A stretch of 33,242 bases of DNA from Actinomycetota bacterium. GTDB lineage: Bacteria > Actinomycetota > Actinomycetes > Nanopelagicales > Nanopelagicaceae. This document shows positions 7,643-15,483 of the stretch, piece after piece. The position numbers and the translations under genes were made by a program. Numbering within the stretch: the first letter of the stretch is position 1; every line of letters begins with the position of its first letter. The notes beneath the pieces are model-generated. The model saw only the letters and a list, made by a program, of their open reading frames with translations. It ran no database searches and was not told the DNA's origin. The stretch is taken from contig WLPJ01000011.1 of NCBI GenBank assembly GCA_009698815.1, forward strand, positions 1 through 33,242, read 5' to 3'.

Positions 7643-8386
7643 CATCACATCTCCGCCGTTGGGGCCCAACGTTTGGCCGACATAGTACGAACCGTCCGAG
7701 GAGGCTAGTAGTAGCGCCGTCGGTGTTACCTCGTCGACACTCCCAAAGCGACCGATTGGTAGCTCGGCAAGTTTTGCACTGCGCCACGCTTCTGTCTCGC
7801 TGGCGAGCAGCGGTGTTTCGATAGGTCCAGGTGCGATGGCATTTACTAGAACGCCGCGGCGAGAAACTTCACGGGCTAGTGCCTTAGTAAAGCCTATAAC
7901 ACCTGCTTTGCTCGCTGAATAGTGCGCGACGGCACCACCACCGATCTGGCCGAGTTGCGAAGCAATGTTAATAATCCGGCCATCACCACGTTCAAGCATC
8001 TGGCCGATCAAGACTCGTGTGCAGAGAAAGGTGCCACGTAAATTTGTATTCACCACGCGATCCCAATCTTCAATTGGCATATCTTCAAGAAGTGATTCGG
8101 TGAAGATCCCCGCGTTATTCACGAGGATGTCAACGCGACCAAAGCGATCAAGCGACTGTGCAGCCATCGCACGCACACTAGCTTCATCGCTAACATCTGT
8201 GCGAACGAAGAGCACTTCACGCCCAAGTTTTTTAATTGCGGTGAGTACATCAGATGCTTGTGCCTCGGTGACCAGGTCGGCAATAACAATATTGGCGCCC
8301 TCGCTAGCAAATGTTATTGCGATGCCTTTGCCGATGCCCGAGGCTGCGCCGGTGATCAAGGCAATGCGACCTTCGAGCTTTCTCAT
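7637..8386 (-). CDS. SDR family oxidoreductase (operon middle)
   Basis: A 249-residue classical SDR: cofactor loop TGAASGIG at 12-19, D37 after strand two (suggesting NAD), NNAG at 90-93, catalytic Ser143, Tyr156 and Lys160 (YSASK), and the PGPIETP motif. It resembles 3-oxoacyl-ACP reductase or 2,3-butanediol/sorbitol-type dehydrogenases; the general family name is as far as the sequence goes. Its start overlaps the stop of the isochorismatase-like gene by four bases. Its stop codon lies within the hairpin that hides the ligase's ribosome binding site. In this context it probably oxidises a hydroxyl on the amine substrate or its amide (inference). Confidence 0.88.
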   Translation of the reverse strand: MRKLEGRIALITGAASGIGKGIAITFASEGANIVIADLVTEAQASDVLTAIKKLGREVLFVRTDVSDEASVRAMAAQSLDRFGRVDILVNNAGIFTESLLEDMPIEDWDRVVNTNLRGTFLCTRVLIGQMLERGDGRIINIASQLGQIGGGAVAHYSASKAGVIGFTKALAREVSRRGVLVNAIAPGPIETPLLASETEAWRSAKLAELPIGRFGSVDEVTPTALLLASSDGSYYVGQTLGPNGGDVML

Positions 8387-9081
8387 TTATTTTCCCCTCG
8401 ATTGTGAGCCGGATGGCTCTCCCAAACTGCGTTGATCTCCTCGGCGTTGGCTATGTCGAATCGATGTCGCATCAAGAACATAGATGCATCATGCTGTTCT
8501 CTGTCATCGCTACCAACAGCGTCTGCTGCGATAACAACATAGTGATCGTTAAACATCGCATCACGCGCCGTTGATTCTACGCATCCTTCTGTAGTGCAAC
8601 CGCCGACAACGACTGTCTTAATGTCATTGCTTCGAAGTAGTAGTTCTAAGTTGGTTCCCCAAAAGGCACTTGATCTGTACTTGCTTACAACGAGTTCGCC
8701 CGGAAGAGGTGTGAACTCTTCAACGAACTCATGCCCTGGAGTGCCGGGAACGGTGTAACGCAATGGTGGTGCGTCTTGGCGCGCCACATTATGCATCCGC
8801 AAGTTAAAGCGAATCTGTGATGCCGAGTCGCTCATCCTTCCAGCCAGCGCTGTATTTTGGATATGCACAACAAGCACTCCGTTGCGACGAGCGGCGGCTA
8901 ACAATGTTGCTAGCCGCGGACGCGATTCGGCGTACATCGAGAGATCAATTCCGAGCTTGCCAAACAAACCGTTCGGATCGATAAAGTCGTATTGCATATC
9001 GACAATGAGCAGCGCTGTATGTGCAGGGTCAGCGAGTTCGGCAAGTTCGGTAAAGACTTCTTTACCGTCGAAGTCGATCAA
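8383..9081 (-). CDS. Isochorismatase-like cysteine hydrolase
   Basis: A 232-residue protein of the isochorismatase-like hydrolase family. The predicted catalytic triad is Asp28 (LLIVDMQYDF), Lys134 (VVSKYRSSAF) and Cys167 (GCTTEGCVESTARDA), with the characteristic GG turn (160-161) before it. The longer N-terminus and the SKYRSSAFWGTNL stretch are closest to the amidase branch (N-carbamoylsarcosine amidase, ureidoacrylate or nicotinamide-type hydrolases) rather than to true isochorismatase. It would release an amine/ammonia or carbamate from an amide, which fits an amide catabolic operon. It lies 26 nt after the permease and overlaps the following SDR by four bases. Confidence 0.85.
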   Translation of the reverse strand: MIDFDGKEVFTELAELADPAHTALLIVDMQYDFIDPNGLFGKLGIDLSMYAESRPRLATLLAAARRNGVLVVHIQNTALAGRMSDSASQIRFNLRMHNVARQDAPPLRYTVPGTPGHEFVEEFTPLPGELVVSKYRSSAFWGTNLELLLRSNDIKTVVVGGCTTEGCVESTARDAMFNDHYVVIAADAVGSDDREQHDASMFLMRHRFDIANAEEINAVWESHPAHNRGENK

Positions 9082-9107
9082 GTTCTCAGTCCTGAGTTAG
9101 CTCCAGG

Positions 9108-10556
9108 TTATTTATCGGAATCTTCTTCAGCGACAAAGGTACCGATGGCAGCAATCTTCTGAGGAGATTTTGCACGGTAGTAAAGGAAGAGCGCAGTTCC
9201 GATGGCGAGCCAAATCAGCACAATCCATGGGACGAGGTTATATGGGTAGGACGCGTTAGGGTTGCTTACTGCATAGAGCGGATACAAAAGTGCAGTTACG
9301 CCCAGCAGTGGCAAAATCAAGTGCTTAAGTATTGTCCGCTCAGCATCACGCCAGAAGTATCGGATTAGCGCGATATTGCTCATGATGTAGACGATCACGA
9401 TCGCGACTGTGCCGATAGTGCCTGTGAAACCGTAGGCACCTGTCGCACCTGGTCCGAGCCAGATACCTGTACCCATACCAACTACAACAGTGAAGATAGT
9501 TTGCACAACGATGGATCTAAATGGTGAATGCCAGTTAGTGTGAACTCGGCCGAGAGAAGCTGGAAGAACTTGGTCGCGTCCCATAGAGAACATAACTCGC
9601 ACTGTGGTGTTGTGGATGGCGAGGAAACAGCTGAAGATGCCGGCAATTGCGGCGAGCTGGATCGGCTGCAGAAGCCAAGGAGTCATTTCTGCACCAAGAG
9701 TTACGAATGGGTTAGCGTCTTTGAGGAATGCATCCAATTTGGCTGGGTCATTTAATCCATAGCCTGCGGTTAGTGAATACATCAATAATACGTAGAAGAC
9801 ACCAACAGCACCGAGGGCACCAGTGATGGCGTAGGGAATGCTGCGGCGAGGATGGTGAGTCTCTTCACCCAAAGTTGCTGCTGCATCAAAACCGATAAAT
9901 GACAGGATTCCAAAAACTACTCCAAGGCCGACGCCAGAGAAACCGGTAGGCGCAGAAGATGGATAAAATACTGCTGGTGTGTTTCCGTCCCCGGCAAGGG
10001 CAATTGCAGTTGCACCCAAGATAAGGAAAATTACTACCTCGATAACTAGTAGAGCAAGATCGACGTTGACAGAGGCCTTGATGCTTCGCACCGAGAGACC
10101 AAAAACAATTGCCATTGCGCCAATGCTGAACAACCACCATGGAATATCTGTGTTAAATGTTGCTGCGACATAGTCGTGGAGGAAGGCACCGAAGGCTGTA
10201 AATAGGCCCGGTGCCAAAACTGCGTAGCCAATCCAGAAGAGCCAACCAGTGTAAAAACCAGCTCCAGATCCAAGACCCTTTGAGTTAAAAGTATAAAAAG
10301 AGCCAGCTGATGGTAAACGACGAGAGAACTGCACGACTGTGTTTCCAACGAATGCGCAGGAGATGAATGCAATGAGGAAAGAAAGTGGCAACGCGGCTCC
10401 CGCAGCGGCACCTCCAGCAGGGGCATTAAGTACAACTGCCAGCACCGGCGCCATTGCGGCTGCGGATAAAGCGATGGCATTTGGAACCGTGAGAACTCCG
10501 CGCTTTAGGCGGTGTGGCGCATGCGATGATCCGGACTGCTGGTTTGTACTAGACAT
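9108..10556 (-). CDS. APC superfamily amino acid/amine permease
   Basis: A 482-residue integral membrane protein with about 12 predicted hydrophobic segments. A cytoplasmic N-terminus is followed by the helix-1 region (NAIALSAAAMAPVLAVVL), the RRLPSAGSFYTF motif typical of APC transporters after helix 2, and FDAAATLGEET in the helix-6 region. It presumably imports the amine or amino-acid-like substrate of this operon by cation symport or exchange. It is the first gene, with AGGAG upstream of the ATG and a promoter about 50 bp further upstream. Putrescine, ethanolamine and amino acid permeases all share this fold, so the substrate cannot be read directly. Confidence 0.87.
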   Translation of the reverse strand: MSSTNQQSGSSHAPHRLKRGVLTVPNAIALSAAAMAPVLAVVLNAPAGGAAAGAALPLSFLIAFISCAFVGNTVVQFSRRLPSAGSFYTFNSKGLGSGAGFYTGWLFWIGYAVLAPGLFTAFGAFLHDYVAATFNTDIPWWLFSIGAMAIVFGLSVRSIKASVNVDLALLVIEVVIFLILGATAIALAGDGNTPAVFYPSSAPTGFSGVGLGVVFGILSFIGFDAAATLGEETHHPRRSIPYAITGALGAVGVFYVLLMYSLTAGYGLNDPAKLDAFLKDANPFVTLGAEMTPWLLQPIQLAAIAGIFSCFLAIHNTTVRVMFSMGRDQVLPASLGRVHTNWHSPFRSIVVQTIFTVVVGMGTGIWLGPGATGAYGFTGTIGTVAIVIVYIMSNIALIRYFWRDAERTILKHLILPLLGVTALLYPLYAVSNPNASYPYNLVPWIVLIWLAIGTALFLYYRAKSPQKIAAIGTFVAEEDSDK

Positions 10557-10604
10557 TAATGGCTCCTACTCTGAGTGAAATCGGACTAATAATGGGTGTT
10601 TTTA

Positions 10605-10633
10605 ACTATAAGTCATGCTTTCAAAATAGGCAA
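10605..10633 (-). promoter_or_regulatory. Sigma-70-type promoter of the six-gene catabolic operon
   Basis: On the minus strand TTGCCT (10628-10633) and TATAGT (10605-10610) are separated by 17 bp. This leaves a leader of about 40 nt ending in an AGGAG site before the permease ATG at 10556. GACCAA/TTGGTC half-sites lie upstream (near 10655, 10706 and 10724) and could be operators. Confidence 0.55.
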
Positions 10634-10695
10634 CGGGTATCCCTAGGTTTTGACCAAGTTTTTTGCGCTTCTTGATTAACCGCCAAGGTCAGATC

Positions 10696-10738
10696 GACTG
10701 CTGCTTTGGTCAAGATTGCGAGACCAAAGCAGGTAGTC
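10696..10738. terminator. Large stem-loop between the transaldolase and the permease operon
   Basis: Perfect 11-base arms CTGCTTTGGTC (10701-10711) and GACCAAAGCAG (10722-10732) are flanked by a further GACT/AGTC pair. It stands 12 nt after the transaldolase stop on the minus strand. No T-run follows, so it may act as a factor-assisted terminator, an mRNA-stabilising hairpin, or an operator for the operon to its left. Confidence 0.5.
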
Positions 10739-10744
10739 ACGTAT

Positions 10745-11821
10745 CTACTTATCGGGATTAGGAACTGTCACGTCGCGGACGAATGATTCAAGATCATTTA
10801 CTGATTGCAAGAAGCCGCGCAGCGTGCGAAGCGTGGCGCCGAAGTTGGTAAATTCATCAACTTTTAAGCCATCTGCGTCATACATCTTGCGGAATTCAGG
10901 CAAGTTATCAAGCATTGGTTGCAAGATGCGTGGATAAACAGGCTCATCGATGCTATTTGGATTTGGCATGATGCCGGCCTTATTAATCTTTACCTGCCAA
11001 CCGTAAGGGGGAGAGATAACGCAATCTCCACCGATAATCTGGCTCCAGTGCATGTGATTGCGAAAGGCTGCAGATAGCAAGCGAGTGCGGTAACCGCGCT
11101 CTTTGTAAATTCTGTGTGCGTACTTAAATACAGCAACGCCAGCCCATTCCATAATTCCTGGATCAAGCATCACACCTGATTTTTCTGCTGAAACTTTTAC
11201 CCAGTCATCAACGCGGCCCACCATGATTGTGCAGACAGGACCCATCTGTGAAATATCTAGACCTTCGGCTTCGCGGCGCTTGAGCCCACGTTCAATCGCC
11301 TCAGCAACTGCAATTGTTTGTGCGACAGAGAAAGAAACGGTCGCGTTAAGGCTTACTCCTGCGTATGTGGCTTCTTCGAAGGCGCTGATCGCTTCGAAAG
11401 TTACAGGAATCTTTACAATTATATTTTTAGCAAGTTTGGAGAATTCAATCGCTTGCTCAGTAAGCGCCTTGGCATCTCGGAAATTTCTTGGGTCAGTCTG
11501 GATCGATAGGCGCCCATTGCGACCGTTGTATTTTTCAAATTCTGGTTCGAGAATCTTTGCTGCGTTAAGTGAAAGCTCTTTCACCATCGCCCAACCGATT
11601 GCATCATCGGTTGCTGCTGGATTGGCTTTGGCGTAATCCTTTATGCGCCCAACCCAGAAATCTTTATCTGCCTTAATCGCACTGAGTGCTATGACCGGGT
11701 TGCAGGTTGCTCCGACGATTCCCCATGTCAGGGCATCTTTTAATTCTTTTGGATCAGCCGAGTCATTCCACAGAACTGTTTGTGAGTTTTCCTTCATAAA
11801 CAAGAATGGCGACTGAGACAT
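10745..11821 (-). CDS. Transaldolase family protein
   Basis: A 358-residue TIM-barrel protein. GATCNPVIAL near the N-terminus corresponds to the T-x-NP motif and KNIIVKIPVT carries the presumed Schiff-base lysine (Lys137). LNATVSFSVAQ follows, and further on MLDPGIMEWAG and the late barrel strands. Classical transaldolase moves a dihydroxyacetone unit between sugar phosphates. This protein differs from TalB in the N-terminal motif (CNP for SNP) and in its C-terminal half, so it may be a paralogue with another aldol substrate. The start at 11821 is chosen because GGAGG lies five bases upstream; a longer form beginning at 11851 has no such site. A near-palindrome GAGTACATGTAACTC (11844-11858) precedes the start and may be an operator. 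Confidence 0.82.
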   Translation of the reverse strand: MSQSPFLFMKENSQTVLWNDSADPKELKDALTWGIVGATCNPVIALSAIKADKDFWVGRIKDYAKANPAATDDAIGWAMVKELSLNAAKILEPEFEKYNGRNGRLSIQTDPRNFRDAKALTEQAIEFSKLAKNIIVKIPVTFEAISAFEEATYAGVSLNATVSFSVAQTIAVAEAIERGLKRREAEGLDISQMGPVCTIMVGRVDDWVKVSAEKSGVMLDPGIMEWAGVAVFKYAHRIYKERGYRTRLLSAAFRNHMHWSQIIGGDCVISPPYGWQVKINKAGIMPNPNSIDEPVYPRILQPMLDNLPEFRKMYDADGLKVDEFTNFGATLRTLRGFLQSVNDLESFVRDVTVPNPDK

Positions 11822-11922
11822 TTTTCCTCCGTTGAGCGTTACTGAGTACATGTAACTCTAATTGCAAGTGAGGTTTTAGTAAACTCACGCCGTATCACGC
11901 ATCCAAAATCAATTGTGGGAGC

Positions 11923-12663
11923 CTAGGAGATAATTAAATTTAGACCTGCGGCGACTGCCGTGACAAGAGTAATCTTCTGAAATAGTTCTAGATCAATTTT
12001 ATTTACCAATTTTCTACCCAAAATCGCACCAACAGGTACGGCGGGTAACGCTGGAAATATGTATTGAAACGATTGGAAATCAAGAAGACCAAGACCTAAA
12101 GTAAATGGCACCTTAAATACGTTGATCACGAAGAAAAACCATGCAGTATTTCCTAGAAAATTCATAACTGAATTACGACGCATGAGTAAATAGATACTCA
12201 TAGGTGGACCACCTGAGTTAGCCACCATGCTCATAAAGCCAGCCATATACCCCAAGACGATCCGAAGTGGTTTTGGATACTTTAAACTTATATCGATATC
12301 TTGGCGCTGCAAGCGCTGGCTTATTGGATAGAAAACAACCAAGAGAAGAACTATCCAACCGATTGTCTTCTTCAGTGACTCATCTGAAGAGTGCGATAAG
12401 AAATAGGCACCAACAATTACTCCGGCTATCACCGGCCAAATCAATTTCTGCAGCATTTTCCATTCGACATGTTTTTTATATACGCCAATTGCGAAGAAGT
12501 CTCCAACAATCAAAAGTACTAACAAGACTCCAGTTGATTCCTTAGCTGGCATAATTGTTGCTAGTAGCGCAGCGTTTACCATGCCGATTCCGCCGATTGC
12601 GGTCTTTGATAAACCAATCAAAAAGCCGATTAGTATCAAGAGAAGAATAAGACCCAGGCTCAT
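11923..12663 (-). CDS. TauE/SafE family (sulfite exporter-like) membrane protein
   Basis: A 246-residue membrane protein with about eight hydrophobic segments. The N-terminal repeat FLIGLSKTAIGGIGMVN and the second repeat GYMAGFMSMVANSGGPPMSIYLL are the paired motifs of the TauE/SafE (former DUF81) family. Members export or import small anions such as sulfite, sulfoacetate or organosulfur compounds, but most are uncharacterised. It is the first of two minus-strand genes; the transaldolase follows after about 100 nt, so a shared transcript is possible. A TAGACT hexamer (12673-12678) nine bases before the ATG suggests a leader of only a few bases. Confidence 0.85.
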   Translation of the reverse strand: MSLGLILLLILIGFLIGLSKTAIGGIGMVNAALLATIMPAKESTGVLLVLLIVGDFFAIGVYKKHVEWKMLQKLIWPVIAGVIVGAYFLSHSSDESLKKTIGWIVLLLVVFYPISQRLQRQDIDISLKYPKPLRIVLGYMAGFMSMVANSGGPPMSIYLLMRRNSVMNFLGNTAWFFFVINVFKVPFTLGLGLLDFQSFQYIFPALPAVPVGAILGRKLVNKIDLELFQKITLVTAVAAGLNLIIS

Positions 12664-12669
12664 AATGAA

Positions 12670-12697
12670 TTGAGTCTAAGCGTTCAAGCGCTATTCT
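12670..12697 (+). promoter_or_regulatory. Putative promoter of the uppP operon
   Basis: TTGAGT (12670-12675), a 16-bp spacer and TATTCT (12692-12697) point toward uppP. The -35 overlaps the TAGACT hexamer (12673-12678, minus) of the divergent TauE/SafE-like gene, so the two promoters may compete. Confidence 0.4.
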
Positions 12698-12737
12698 TTT
12701 CACTATTGCAAGGTGGGCGCCCGAGAAAGAGGATTAA

Positions 12738-13568
12738 ATGCTGGAAGCGATCTTCTTAGGCGCCTTGCAAGGTTTAACGGAATTTCTTCCAATCTCATCT
12801 AGCGCTCACATTCGAATTGCTGGAGAGCTATTTGGAACCAATGCGGATCCAGGTGCAACCTTCACAGCGATTACTCAAATCGGTACGGAACTCGCTGTTT
12901 TAATTTATTTCAGAAAAGATATTTTGCGCATCGCATTGGCTTGGATGAATCAAATTTCTCGTCGGAAGTTGCAAGGCGATGAAGTGCGCGATGCTCGTAT
13001 GGGTTGGCTAATTATTATTGGATCGTTGCCGATCGTTGTATTGGGTTACCTTGGCCAAGATTTGATTCGAGATAATTTCCGTTCACTCTGGTTGATCGCA
13101 ATTGTGCTAATTGTCTTTGGCATTATTCTCGGTATTGCAGATAAGTATGGGAAAACCGAACGCCAATTGCATGAGTTAACTCCAGCCCACGGAATTCTTT
13201 ATGGCTTAGCACAATCACTTGCGCTGGTGCCAGGTGTATCGCGCTCTGGTGCAACTATTGCGATGGGACGCTTTCTTGGTTACAGCCGTGAAGCCGCGCT
13301 TCGTTATTCATTCCTTTTGGCACTGCCAGCAGTATTCGGCAGCGGCTTGTATGAACTAAAAGGTGCGATCGCAGATTCTTCCGCCAATCAAGTCTTTTCA
13401 CTACCCGAAACCATGGTCGCCACCGCTATCGCATTCGTAATCGGATATGCCGTCATTGCCTGGATCCTAAAATATGTAACAACTAAGAGCTTTGCGCCAT
13501 TTATTGCCTATCGAATTGGGTTGGGTTCACTGCTCCTAATCGCCCTATCTACTGGAATGATCTCCTAA
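12738..13568 (+). CDS. uppP: Undecaprenyl-diphosphatase (UppP/BacA)
   Basis: A 276-residue polytopic membrane enzyme that dephosphorylates undecaprenyl diphosphate so the lipid carrier can be reused for peptidoglycan; overexpression of family members gives bacitracin resistance. The two signature segments are clear: LQGLTEFLPISSSAH (residues 10-24, with Glu15, the Ser cluster and His24) and PGVSRSGATIAMGRFLG in the second half. Length matches the family (265-280). AGAGGA precedes the ATG. Its stop overlaps by one base the start of the alditol-oxidase-like gene, so the pair is co-transcribed. Confidence 0.95.
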   Translation: MLEAIFLGALQGLTEFLPISSSAHIRIAGELFGTNADPGATFTAITQIGTELAVLIYFRKDILRIALAWMNQISRRKLQGDEVRDARMGWLIIIGSLPIVVLGYLGQDLIRDNFRSLWLIAIVLIVFGIILGIADKYGKTERQLHELTPAHGILYGLAQSLALVPGVSRSGATIAMGRFLGYSREAALRYSFLLALPAVFGSGLYELKGAIADSSANQVFSLPETMVATAIAFVIGYAVIAWILKYVTTKSFAPFIAYRIGLGSLLLIALSTGMIS

Positions 13569-14800
13569 TGAAGAATTGGTCGGGCACGGTAACTTTTGCA
13601 GATTCGCAAACATTTGCTCCTGCTACAACTGCAGAATTAGCGCAAATTGTTGCGACAAACCCAAAGGTCCGCGCTAGAGGCAGCGCCCATTGCTTTAATG
13701 CAATGGCAGATACCGATGCAATTTCGGTTACCTTTGAAAACTTGCCGCAGGATTTGGTAATCAATAAAGAAAAACAGATAGTTACCGTTTCCGCAGGAAT
13801 CAAATATGGTGAATTAGCCGTGGCACTAGAAAAGCGAGGCTGGGCGCTGCACAACATGGCATCACTGCCACATATTTCGGTGGCAGGTGCGATTGCAACT
13901 GCGACGCATGGTTCGGGTGTTGGAAATGGAAATCTAGCCACAGCAGTTCGAGGGCTCGAAATTGTTCTGCCAGATGGAAGTATCAAGAAAATAACTTTGG
14001 AAAGCCCTGAGTTTGCTGGATATTTGGTTGGGCTAGGTGTTGCAGGAATAGTTATAAAGGTAGATTTAGCGATCGAGCCAACTTTTAATATTGAACAAAC
14101 TGTTTATCGCGGAATGTCGCGAGAAACGTATGCCGCAAATCTTGATGAAATCATGTCACTTGCATACAGCGTCAGTTATTTCACAACTTGGGCAGCAGCC
14201 GGCGGGGGAGAAGTTTGGGCAAAGTTTCGCAGCGGATCTGTTGCACCAGAAACTTTATTTGAAGCGTATCCCGCAACATCTAATCGCCATCCTTTGCCGG
14301 GTTTGGATCCAGAACCTTGCACAGAACAGCTGGCTGTTAGTGGGCCATGGCACCTGCGTTTGCCACATTTTAAAATGGAGTTCACACCAAGTGCTGGCGA
14401 TGAGATTCAAAGTGAGTTCTTTGTCGATCGCAAAGATGCACCGGCTGCAATCGCTGCCCTTGAGAAAATCGCCCCTCAGATAAGCGAGATTTTATGGGTT
14501 ACCGAAATACGTGCGATCGCTGCAGATGAGCTTTGGATGAGTCCGCACTATCAGCGCGATTGCATTGGTATTCACTTCACCTGGAAGAAAGTCGATGCCG
14601 TGTATGAGTTTGTAAAGGTCGTTGAAGCGGTTTTAGCGCCATTTAACTATCGCCCACACATGGGCAAAGTTTATTCGGCATCCCCTGAATACATTCGCTC
14701 GGTTATGCCAAAGATGAGCGAGTTTGTACGATTGGTAAAAGAGATTGACCCGATGAATAAATTTGGAAATGCAATGACCGACAATCTATTAGGTCGTTAA
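13568..14800 (+). CDS. FAD-dependent alditol-oxidase-like oxidoreductase
   Basis: A 410-residue flavoprotein of the vanillyl-alcohol-oxidase fold. The N-terminal FAD-binding domain includes RARGSAHCFN; His41 is the expected covalent FAD ligand, as in Streptomyces alditol oxidase. Next comes the pyrophosphate loop HISVAGAIATATHGSG. The C-terminal part has the ALO-type (arabinono-lactone/xylitol oxidase) ending, with HFTW and a final MSEFVRLVKEIDPMNKFGN. The expected reaction is oxidation of a polyol (xylitol, sorbitol) with oxygen. The start overlaps the uppP stop by one base (TAATG). Its 3' end overlaps the convergent regX3 by four bases. Sugar-acid lactones are alternative substrates. Confidence 0.85.
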   Translation: MKNWSGTVTFADSQTFAPATTAELAQIVATNPKVRARGSAHCFNAMADTDAISVTFENLPQDLVINKEKQIVTVSAGIKYGELAVALEKRGWALHNMASLPHISVAGAIATATHGSGVGNGNLATAVRGLEIVLPDGSIKKITLESPEFAGYLVGLGVAGIVIKVDLAIEPTFNIEQTVYRGMSRETYAANLDEIMSLAYSVSYFTTWAAAGGGEVWAKFRSGSVAPETLFEAYPATSNRHPLPGLDPEPCTEQLAVSGPWHLRLPHFKMEFTPSAGDEIQSEFFVDRKDAPAAIAALEKIAPQISEILWVTEIRAIAADELWMSPHYQRDCIGIHFTWKKVDAVYEFVKVVEAVLAPFNYRPHMGKVYSASPEYIRSVMPKMSEFVRLVKEIDPMNKFGNAMTDNLLGR

Positions 14801-15483
14801 ATCTCTAACTTATAGCCGAGTCCACGAATAGTGTGGATGATTGTTGGGTTTGCTGGGTCTGCTTCAACTTTTGCACGCAAGCGCTTGATGTGAACATCAA
14901 GAGTCTTGGTATCGCCGAAATAATCATTTCCCCACACACGATCAATTAGTTGGCTACGAGTTAACACGCGACCACTGTTGCGCATCAAATACTCAAGTAA
15001 TTCAAATTCTTTGAGCGGGAAAGTAACGGCAATTGAATTAACGGTTACATGGTGCTTATCTAAATCCATTCGAATTGGTCCGGCAGTGAGTTCTTGATTT
15101 TCATCGTAATTGGATTGATCACCCGAGTTGCGACGCATGACAGCTTTCATACGCGCAAGCAGTTCGCGAGATGAGTAAGGCTTGGTTACGTAATCATCGG
15201 CGCCAAGTTCTAGTCCAACCACCTTATCGATCTCAGAATCTTTAGCAGTCAACATAATGATTGGAACTTGTGATGTGCTGCGGATAACGCGACAAACTTC
15301 GGTGCCTGAAACTTCAGGAATCATGAGATCGAGAAGAATTAAATCCGGTGAAAATGAGTTAAATGACTCAATTGCATCTTTTCCATTTACTGCTACTTGA
15401 ACCTCGTAGCTCTCTTTCTTGAGCAGATAAGCGAGTGCATCAGAGAAAGAGATTTCATCTTCGACTATAAGTACTTTGGTCAT
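14797..15483 (-). CDS. regX3: Phosphate-responsive response regulator RegX3/PhoP type
   Basis: A 228-residue OmpR/PhoB-family regulator. The receiver domain (1-120) carries acidic residues E8/D9, phospho-acceptor Asp52, Thr79 and Lys101. The C-terminal winged helix (about 135-228) has a recognition helix in TKTLDVHIKRLRAKVE. On phosphorylation by the adjacent SenX3 it should bind PHO boxes, which occur in this window upstream of phoU/senX3 and of pstS. Its start overlaps the senX3 stop by four bases. The name follows from the linkage to senX3, phoU and pst; orthologues in Streptomyces are called PhoP. Confidence 0.92.
   Translation of the reverse strand: MTKVLIVEDEISFSDALAYLLKKESYEVQVAVNGKDAIESFNSFSPDLILLDLMIPEVSGTEVCRVIRSTSQVPIIMLTAKDSEIDKVVGLELGADDYVTKPYSSRELLARMKAVMRRNSGDQSNYDENQELTAGPIRMDLDKHHVTVNSIAVTFPLKEFELLEYLMRNSGRVLTRSQLIDRVWGNDYFGDTKTLDVHIKRLRAKVEADPANPTIIHTIRGLGYKLEI

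Noticed and set aside
11822-11851. Longer transaldolase start at 11851
   Set aside because: The ATG at 11821 has GGAGG at ideal distance; the earlier one lies in a near-palindrome and has no ribosome site.
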